A stretch of DNA of 7,362 nt from Burkholderiaceae bacterium (GTDB taxonomy: Bacteria > Pseudomonadota > Gammaproteobacteria > Burkholderiales > Burkholderiaceae_C). The notes beneath the pieces were generated by a model that worked only from the letters and a program-made list of their open reading frames with translations, was not told the origin of the DNA and did not search any database. The position numbers and the translations under genes were made by a program. Below, in pieces: positions 1 through 5,009 of this stretch (position 1 is the stretch's first letter; the number at the start of each line of letters is the position of its first letter). The stretch is from the NCBI GenBank assembly GCA_017999135.1, contig JAGOBT010000152.1:1-7362 (forward strand), given 5' to 3'.

Positions 1-1
1 C

Positions 2-85
2 ATCGGCACCGACCTGCGGCTGCTGGTGCGGCGGCAGGGTGCAGACGCCTTCCTGCACAGCCCGCCACCTGCCGCCCTGGCCTGA
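2..85 (+). CDS. C-terminal fragment of an unidentified protein (start lies outside the window)
   Basis: An open frame enters from the left edge and ends at a TGA at 83-85, giving 27 residues that begin IGTDLRLLVRRQGADAF and end in a Pro/Ala-rich tail. Nearly every codon ends in G or C, as in the confident genes of this window, which supports real coding. The fragment is too short to assign to a family, and I do not recognise it. It converges on the 900-residue gene on the other strand, with only 48 bases between the two stop codons. Confidence 0.6.
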   Translation: MGTDLRLLVRRQGADAFLHSPPPAALA

Positions 86-87
86 CG

Positions 88-133
88 GCCGGCCGGCGTT
101 GCACCACCCGGCAGCAGCCGCGCAGCGGCCGGC
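88..133. terminator. Possible bidirectional stem between convergent genes
   Basis: GCCGGCCG at 88-95 is the exact reverse complement of CGGCCGGC at 126-133, with a 30-base loop. The arms lie between the two convergent stop codons and abut the stop of the - strand gene. The left arm is part of a self-complementary decamer (88-97). No T-run follows on either strand, so this is not a classical intrinsic terminator. Its position between convergent genes is the main support. Confidence 0.25.
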
Positions 134-2836
134 TCAACCCGGATAGATGCCGAACTGCGACAGATCCAGCCCCGTCCTGGCGGTCAATGCATCGAAGTAG
201 CCCGGCTGGATGGCGTCCAGGTCGGGCGCGCCGTCCGCGACATGGCTGCCATCGACATCGCCGCGCAGCACGGCCACCAGGCCTGCCTGCTCCGGGCTGC
301 CGCCGGACAGGTCGGCCGCCAGCGCGGGCACGGCGCCGGGGCTCAGCATGGCAGTGGCCGGCACCGCAGTATCGGCTTCGTTGAAGAACAGCCACTGGGG
401 CGCTGGCGCGGGCAGGCCCACGACATGGCGCAGCACCGCAATGGCATCGTCGAGGCCGACGCTGCCACTGCCGTCGACATCGGCGGCAAAGGCCTGGTAG
501 GGCGACAGCGCCCGGCCGGGGCCGTTGACGTCCAGCCCGACGATCATCTTCAGGATGGCGATTGCGTCCTGCAGGTTGACGGCCTGGTCGGCAGCGGCGG
601 CGTCCGCGCCGGTCAGGGTGTGCCGGGCCTGCAGGCCCAGGGTGGACTCGGTCACGGCCTCGAACCGCAGGGTTCCAGACGCGTCGGTCGCCGCGCTGCG
701 CGGGCCGGCGTCGACGGCCACGCCCTGCAGCAGGCTGTGGGCCTTCCAGCTGTAGGCCAGCAGTTCGACGGTCTTGCCCAGCCCGCCGGTCACCTCTTCG
801 GCCGTGCCCAGGCCGTCGGTGTAGCGGGCGCTGACGGTGATGGTCTGGGTGGCCTGTCCGGCATCCAGCAGCAGGCGGTCGGCCGTGGCGCCGGCGATCG
901 GCGCGCCGTCGGCAAACCACTGGTACTGCGCCGGCGCGGTGCCGTCGGTGTCGCTGACGATCGCGGTCAGCGTGGCGCCGGCGGCCATCTGGCCGCTGAT
1001 GCCGACATGGCCGGGGTGGTTGGTGGTGAAGTCCAGGTCGCCGCTGCCAGCCCATGCATTGCCCAGCAGGTCGGTCACGCTGCCGGCAGCCAGCGTCAAA
1101 AAGTGTTGGGTGCCGGCGGCCAGCGCCTGGGTGGGGTCGATCGTCAGTGTGCTGCCGGCCAGCGTCAGCCGGTCACTGGCCGCGGCGTCGAAGCGCTCGA
1201 CCAGCGCGCCGGTCGGCGAGCCGCTGCGCAGCTCGATGCTGCCGCTGCCGCGCAGGATGGCTTCACTGAACTGCAGCACCAGGTTGTCGGCCGGCGCCAC
1301 GCCGCGCGCGCCGTCGGCGGGGCTGAAGCTGCGCAGGCCCGGCGCCTGGGTGTCGACCAGCAGGTCGCTGGTGAAGCGGCCGATGTTGGCGCTGTCATTG
1401 CCGGCGGCGTCGGTCTGCCGCACCTGGATGGCACCCGCGTCGTAGTGGCCGTCGGGCAGGGCCAGCGTGTGGCCACTGCCGGCCTGCCACTGGACGCCGC
1501 CGTCCAGGCTGTAGGACCAGGTGGCGCCGGGCTCCAGGGCCGACAGCGACAGCCGGCCCAGGTTGCTGGTGCTGCTGCCGGCTAGCGTCTGGCGCATCGT
1601 CTGGATGGTGATGTCATTGACGGGCACGTCGGCCGATCCGTTGACCGTGGCGGTGGGCACCGCCACCATCGCGTCGACCACCGCCAGGCCCGACAGCACG
1701 TGGCCGAACACGGCGTAGCCCGGCGAGGTCGGGCTGCTGTAGTTCAGGAAGGCGTTGTCGACCTGGTTGATGAAGAACTGCGACGTGGCTGAATCGGCCA
1801 CGTTGGTGCGCGCCATCGCGATCGTGCCGCGCAGGTTGGCCAGCCCGTTGGTCGACTCGAGCGTGATCGGGTCGTAGGTGCCGGCCTTCAGCACCATGCC
1901 GCTGGTGAAGCCACCGCCCTGCGCCATGAAGCCCGGAATCACCCGGTGCATCAGCGTGCCGTCGTAGAAGCCGCGGTCGGCATAGGCCAGCAGGTTGGCC
2001 ACCGTGGCCGGCGCCGCCTCGGGGTCGAGCGCCAGCACCACGCTGCCCAGGCTGGTCTGCAGCGTGACCTGCGGGTCGACCGAAAACCGGAACGACGCAT
2101 CGGTGACCAGCTTGGGCGCCAGCGCCAGCGTGTCGATGGCCTGGCTGGTGTTGGACACGCTGGCATTGGCGACGCCGGTGGCCACACTGCTGACCGCGCC
2201 CGCCCTCAGGGTGATCCCCAGCACGCCGCTGGCCACGTCCAGCTTCGGCGTGACCTGCGCCGTCCATTGGCTGCCGCTGCCGGTCAGCGCGGTCAAGGTG
2301 CCGTTGGTCACCGTGATGTCGCTGGCGTCCAGCCCGGTCACCGGCTCGCTGAAGGTCAGCTGGAACGCCACGCTGCTGGTGGCCCGGTTGACGACGCCGT
2401 CCAGGTTGTCGCTGATGGTGGCGGTCGGTCCCGGCAGCAGGCTGGCCGCGTAGCGGACGTCCCCGGCCGTCTGGTTGGTGATCTCGACGTAGTAGGTGTT
2501 GTTGTTGGGCGAGATGAAGGGCAGGCTCTGGGTGTAGATGTCCGGGCCGGAGCCGCTGCCGTTGAGCAGGACCCGGCCGGTGGCGTCGGTGATGCGGATG
2601 GCGAAGTCGGTGCGCTGGCTTGAACTGGCGAAGCCGTTCGCGGGATCGGCCGACACCACCAGCGCGAAGCTGCCCGCGCCCGGCGTGATCTGGAAGTAGT
2701 CGGTGCTGTCAGCGGCTGACAACGCGCCAAAGGCCACCCGGCCGGCTTCGATCCTGTGGTCGGCACTGCGGGTCGACGCGTCGGTCCCGCGGGACAGTTC
2801 GTCGAAGCTGGAAGCGGGGTACTGGGTCAGGATCAT
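134..2836 (-). CDS. Large exported multidomain protein with an embedded cyclophilin-type peptidyl-prolyl isomerase, Ig-like domains and dockerin-like repeats
   Basis: The 900-residue product starts at ATG 2836 and has no N-terminal signal peptide. Approximate domains are: 30-135, a pre-peptidase-C-like beta domain; 136-240, an Ig-like domain with a TFSEPVTGLDASDI motif common in large secreted adhesin-type proteins; 256-415, a cyclophilin domain; 425-500, a beta domain ending in a VDTQAPG linker; 500-605, a SbsA-type Ig-like domain (FSPADGARGV, LQFSEAI, LLGNAW); 608-690, another Ig-like module; 690-900, a tail with two dockerin-like repeats. The cyclophilin core looks catalytically complete for the E. 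coli PpiA type: R298 in MHRVIPGF, F303, Q306, IAMART, SQFFIN (Q353, F355) and GYAVFG. The missing leader, Ig-like modules, Asp-rich loops and acidic, Gly/Asp/Ser-rich composition suggest type I secretion to the cell surface or outside, but no exporter gene is visible here. The inferred role is prolyl isomerisation of extracellular or surface proteins. No clear Shine-Dalgarno sequence precedes the start, so the exact N-terminus is less certain than the gene. Confidence 0.9.
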   Translation of the reverse strand: MILTQYPASSFDELSRGTDASTRSADHRIEAGRVAFGALSAADSTDYFQITPGAGSFALVVSADPANGFASSSQRTDFAIRITDATGRVLLNGSGSGPDIYTQSLPFISPNNNTYYVEITNQTAGDVRYAASLLPGPTATISDNLDGVVNRATSSVAFQLTFSEPVTGLDASDITVTNGTLTALTGSGSQWTAQVTPKLDVASGVLGITLRAGAVSSVATGVANASVSNTSQAIDTLALAPKLVTDASFRFSVDPQVTLQTSLGSVVLALDPEAAPATVANLLAYADRGFYDGTLMHRVIPGFMAQGGGFTSGMVLKAGTYDPITLESTNGLANLRGTIAMARTNVADSATSQFFINQVDNAFLNYSSPTSPGYAVFGHVLSGLAVVDAMVAVPTATVNGSADVPVNDITIQTMRQTLAGSSTSNLGRLSLSALEPGATWSYSLDGGVQWQAGSGHTLALPDGHYDAGAIQVRQTDAAGNDSANIGRFTSDLLVDTQAPGLRSFSPADGARGVAPADNLVLQFSEAILRGSGSIELRSGSPTGALVERFDAAASDRLTLAGSTLTIDPTQALAAGTQHFLTLAAGSVTDLLGNAWAGSGDLDFTTNHPGHVGISGQMAAGATLTAIVSDTDGTAPAQYQWFADGAPIAGATADRLLLDAGQATQTITVSARYTDGLGTAEEVTGGLGKTVELLAYSWKAHSLLQGVAVDAGPRSAATDASGTLRFEAVTESTLGLQARHTLTGADAAAADQAVNLQDAIAILKMIVGLDVNGPGRALSPYQAFAADVDGSGSVGLDDAIAVLRHVVGLPAPAPQWLFFNEADTAVPATAMLSPGAVPALAADLSGGSPEQAGLVAVLRGDVDGSHVADGAPDLDAIQPGYFDALTARTGLDLSQFGIYPG
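407..600 (-). other. Dockerin-like tandem repeat in the C-terminal tail of the 900-residue protein
   Basis: Two related segments occur at residues about 746-770 and 783-810. The first contains NLQDAIAILKMIVGL and the second LDDAIAVLRHVVGL. The second has a good calcium-binding loop, DVDGSGSVGLDD (D786, D788, S790, S792, D797). The first loop is degenerate at its leading Asp positions but keeps D750, N754 and D757. This is the pattern of type I dockerin repeats, which in non-cellulosomal bacteria are often calcium-binding folding modules and do not necessarily dock to a cohesin. Confidence 0.75.
1592..2071 (-). other. Cyclophilin peptidyl-prolyl isomerase domain within the 900-residue protein
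   Basis: Residues about 256-415 form a near full-length cyclophilin fold of about 160 residues. Motifs in order: an N-terminal TSLGSVVLAL strand, APATVANLL, FYDGTLMHRVIPGFMAQGGG, RGTIAMAR, SATSQFFIN, DNAFL and YAVFGHV. The catalytic arginine is R298 (codon at 1943-1945). As in E. coli PpiA, the tryptophan that gives human cyclophilin A its strong cyclosporin binding is replaced by Phe (F363). All positions expected to contact the substrate proline appear to be kept. Confidence 0.92.
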
Positions 2837-2943
2837 GGTTCAACAGGTGGTGGTGCGGCGCGGCGGGTGGGCTTGCAGGCACGGCTGCCCGGGACAACGC
2901 GTGCCGACGAGGCGTGCGGCCATGGCACACCCTGCCTTGCCCG

Positions 2944-3219
2944 TCACCACCTCACCCATGCTCTGCCCCGTGTTGCCGCCGTCGACGGGATCAACAGCAT
3001 ACGGCCAGCCGTCTGGCCGCCTCCTGCAGTGCAGCACGCAAGCCTGCTGCACGGCACTCGCAGCAAGAGGATCGCCAGGACACCCGTCTCGGACCTTGTG
3101 GGTGCCGAGGCCGCAGCCGCGAAGGCTGCTGTCGATGCCCAGGTTGAACCGGGCCAGCGCACAGGCCCTGGCCTCCAACTGAAGCCGAAGCTGGAGCGCC
3201 CAAACGCAACGAGATCCAT
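2944..3219 (-). CDS. Doubtful small open frame with a good ribosome binding site (91 residues)
   Basis: AGGAG (complement of 3226-3230) lies six bases before an ATG at 3219, which is an ideal arrangement. The product begins MDLVAFGRSSFGF, has an Ala-rich stretch near residue 30 and a short hydrophobic patch (GVLAILLL) near residue 50, and ends at a TGA at 2944-2946. Third positions are not strongly G/C, unlike the confident genes. A stretch of about 80 bases with strong G/C bias lies in another - strand frame near 3080-3160. It could be a real small protein, a frameshifted remnant, or chance. I recognise no family. It would lie 107 bases upstream of the 900-residue gene, in the same direction. 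Confidence 0.2.
   Translation of the reverse strand: MDLVAFGRSSFGFSWRPGPVRWPGSTWASTAAFAAAASAPTRSETGVLAILLLRVPCSRLACCTAGGGQTAGRMLLIPSTAATRGRAWVRW
3002..3173. other. Cluster of five short hairpins in the intergenic region
   Basis: Five inverted repeats follow one another: 3002-3019 (CGGCCAG, loop CCGT, CTGGCCG); 3026-3055 (GTGCAGCA at 3029-3036, 8-base loop, TGCTGCAC, extended by two further pairs past one mismatch); 3088-3109 (CTCGGACC pairing with GGTGCCGAG, one bulge, 5-base loop); 3113-3129 (GCAGCC, loop GCGAA, GGCTGC); and 3152-3173 (GGCCAG, 10-base loop, CTGGCC). No T-run follows any of them. This may be a structured leader or RNA, or chance pairing in GC-rich DNA. I match it to no known riboswitch or small RNA. 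Confidence 0.3.
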
Positions 3220-3434
3220 GGCGGACTCCTGTCAGATCGAAGCGCGACGGCGCTGCGCCCAACGCAAAGGCGCGACCTTGTCCGACTTGAAGTTCCATGT
3301 CTGCAGGCCAGGACGTGCACGCAGTGCCAACGGCGCCCTGCCCGCCGACCAGCAGCTGCGGGCAGCAGTCCCGACGCCGATGGTCGGCACACCTGGGCTG
3401 GCAACCGGGCCGGTTGACCGTGGATACTTGCCTG

Positions 3435-4868
3435 ATGGAACGATCGACGCCGCTTGATCGCCGAACGGCGCTGGTGCAATCGCTGCTGGCGGGTGGTGCG
3501 GCGGGTACCCAGGCCAGCGCATCGCAGGCCGCCGCAGGGCCCCAGATCGAGAATGTCACCCGGCTCTATCCGGTGGAGGTTGCGCGTGTGGTTGCGCCGC
3601 GCAGCACCGCCGAGGTCAAGTCGGCCATCACATCCTGGCCTGGGCAGGTGGCCGTCGGCGGCGGTCGCTTCAGCATGGGCGGGCAAGTGGCCGTGCGCGG
3701 CGGCCTGCACGTCGACATGCGCCAGCTGAGCGGCCTGGTCTGGCTGCGGCCGGAGGAACGGGCCGTCCGTGTGCAGGCCGGCATGCGCTGGCGGGACCTG
3801 CAGGATCTGCTGGACCCACAGGGTCTGGCGGTCAAGATCATGCAGAGCTATGCGAACTTCAGCGTGGGTGGTTCGGTGTCGGTCAATTGCCATGGGCGCT
3901 ATGTCGGGCTGGGGCCCGTGGGCCATTCGGTCCGCGCGCTGCAAGTTGTGACTGCCGACGGCGACGTGCTGGAAGTGGGCCCGCAATCGCGGCCTGAGCT
4001 GTTTTCGGCGGCCATCGGCGGCTACGGCGCCGTCGGCATCATCACCGAAGTGGAGCTGGATGTGGTGCCCAACGTACGGATCCAGCGACGCGTGACGCCG
4101 GTGCCGCTGCGAGACTACGCAAGGCATTTCCGCCAGGTCGTGCTGACGGACCCCACCGCGGTGCTGCACAACGCCGACCTGCTGCCGCCCGACTTCGACG
4201 CGCCAGTGTGCGTGACCTGGCACCGCGTCGGCGACGACGTCGCGCTGACCGAGCCCGCGCGTCTGGTGCCGCGGGGCAAGTCGTATGCGCTGGAGCAGAA
4301 CGCCATCTTCGTGATGACCGAACTGCCCGGTGGCGCCCGCCTGCGCGAGAAAGTCGTCCATCCGCTGCTGATGCGCCCGCCGGTCGTCCAGTGGCTCAAC
4401 CACGAAGCCAGCCTGGATGTCGCCGAGCTGGAGCCGCGCACGCGTGCCATGTCGACCTATGCGCTGCAGGAGTACTTCATCCCGGAATCCGGCTTTCTGG
4501 GCTTTGCGCAGGAGATGGCCGCGCTGCTGCGTCGACGGAACGTCGAGGCCCTGAACGTGTCGATCCGCCATTCCCCCAGGGACCGGATCTCCGCGCTGCC
4601 GTGGGCGCCGGATGACGTGTTCTCGTTCGTGCTGTACCACAAGCAGCGAACTTGGTCCCGCGCACGTGATGAAGTCGGCACATGGACGCGCGAACTCATC
4701 GCGTTGGCCTTGCAGCACGGCGGGCGCCACTACCTGCCCTACCAACTCCATGCGACGGTCGAGCAATTCGATCGCGCCTACCCAGAGGCTGCCCAGTTTC
4801 GTCGCACCAAGCAGCAGGTCGACCCCACGGGGAAACTGTCCAACGAGCTCTGGCGGAAGTACCTGTGA
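3435..4868 (+). CDS. FAD-linked oxidase, VAO/PCMH-type FAD-binding fold, with Tat-like leader (477 residues)
   Basis: This is a flavin-dependent oxidase or dehydrogenase of the family that includes sugar-lactone oxidases; the substrate is unknown. Residues about 45-210 form the FAD-binding domain, with VAPRSTAEVKSAI, AVGGGRFSMGGQ, VRVQAGMRWRDLQDLL, FSVGGSVSVNCHGR and IGGYGAVGIITEVEL. Residues about 215-477 form the substrate-side domain, ending in GGRHYLPYQ and VDPTGKLSNELWRKYL, as in lactone-oxidase-type proteins. The histidine that carries covalent FAD in many relatives (G-x-G-H-S) is F79 here, so FAD is probably held non-covalently. The N-terminus (LDRRTALVQSLLAGGAAG followed by Ala/Ser-rich residues) resembles a twin-arginine leader with possible cleavage near residue 29-34, implying a periplasmic enzyme. 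I chose ATG 3435 because it places the RR motif near the N-terminus. The frame stays open upstream to 3297, an in-frame GTG occurs at 3420, and no start has a clear Shine-Dalgarno sequence. The gene stands alone, divergent from the cyclophilin gene. Confidence 0.88.
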   Translation: MERSTPLDRRTALVQSLLAGGAAGTQASASQAAAGPQIENVTRLYPVEVARVVAPRSTAEVKSAITSWPGQVAVGGGRFSMGGQVAVRGGLHVDMRQLSGLVWLRPEERAVRVQAGMRWRDLQDLLDPQGLAVKIMQSYANFSVGGSVSVNCHGRYVGLGPVGHSVRALQVVTADGDVLEVGPQSRPELFSAAIGGYGAVGIITEVELDVVPNVRIQRRVTPVPLRDYARHFRQVVLTDPTAVLHNADLLPPDFDAPVCVTWHRVGDDVALTEPARLVPRGKSYALEQNAIFVMTELPGGARLREKVVHPLLMRPPVVQWLNHEASLDVAELEPRTRAMSTYALQEYFIPESGFLGFAQEMAALLRRRNVEALNVSIRHSPRDRISALPWAPDDVFSFVLYHKQRTWSRARDEVGTWTRELIALALQHGGRHYLPYQLHATVEQFDRAYPEAAQFRRTKQQVDPTGKLSNELWRKYL

Positions 4869-4898
4869 ACCACGGCGAGCGTCGCGGACTGCCCCCGA

Positions 4899-4913
4899 CG
4901 GTCGAATCGACCG
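4899..4913. repeat. 15-base perfect palindrome upstream of the two-component genes
   Basis: CGGTCGA, one central base, TCGACCG. It lies about 30 bases after the oxidase stop codon and 97 bases before the kinase start. It could be an operator for the kinase-regulator operon or a small hairpin at the end of the oxidase transcript (six pairs, three-base loop). No T-run follows, which argues mildly against a terminator. Confidence 0.3.
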
Positions 4914-4996
4914 GCGGCTGCTTCTGTCTCACCCACATCACTTGAACGGCAGTCGTCGCAGCAGTGGGCTGGGGTCAGCACCCGGCCATTGCCCAT

Positions 4997-5000
4997 GGAG
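4997..5000 (+). promoter_or_regulatory. Ribosome binding site that decides the kinase start
   Basis: GGAG is followed by nine bases and then ATG 5010. The alternative in-frame starts TTG 4989 and ATG 4995 lie upstream of or inside this site and have no comparable signal, so 5010 is preferred. Confidence 0.7.
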
Positions 5001-5009
5001 AATCGCCGC

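Larger units (their letters stand above)
2837..3434. other. Intergenic region of about 600 bases between divergent genes
   Basis: This gap separates the starts of the - strand 900-residue gene and the + strand oxidase, so it should hold both promoters. I see no convincing -35/-10 pair for either. Several frames stay open across it on both strands, but none shows steady codon bias or a recognisable protein. It contains one small - strand open frame with a good ribosome binding site and a cluster of short hairpins, both listed separately. Base and codon usage look less biased than in the flanking genes, consistent with non-coding or decayed sequence. Confidence 0.6.

Noticed and set aside
242..1585. 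Long + strand open frame (447 codons) antisense to the 900-residue gene
   Set aside because: It has low-complexity Gly/Ala/Arg/Gln-rich composition and no motif. It is a mirror of the strongly biased codons of the - strand gene, whose domains are unmistakable.
3080..3140. Ala-rich stretch (AAFAAAASA) in the small - strand frame, resembling the end of a Burkholderiales porin leader
   Set aside because: The expected porin sequence after the leader is absent and the preceding residues are not a signal peptide, so the likeness is compositional.
3414..3440. TTGACC as a -35 box for the FAD oxidase
   Set aside because: The matching -10 position would fall inside the coding start, and no TATAAT-like hexamer is present.
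2756..3457. + strand open frame of 233 codons across the intergenic gap
   Set aside because: It overlaps the 5' ends of both flanking genes. It lacks a ribosome binding site and steady codon bias, and its product matches nothing I know.
2991..4766. Long - strand open frame (591 codons) antisense to the FAD oxidase
   Set aside because: It is rich in Arg, His and Gln with no recognisable domain, while the opposite strand encodes a clear flavin enzyme.
4895..4920. GTCGAATCGACC segment reminiscent of a tRNA T-arm
   Set aside because: The TTC of the T-loop is missing and no acceptor, D or anticodon arm can be found around it.
4989..4997. TTG 4989 or ATG 4995 as start of the kinase
   Set aside because: The only good Shine-Dalgarno sequence (GGAG 4997-5000) lies downstream of or over these codons and is correctly spaced for ATG 5010.
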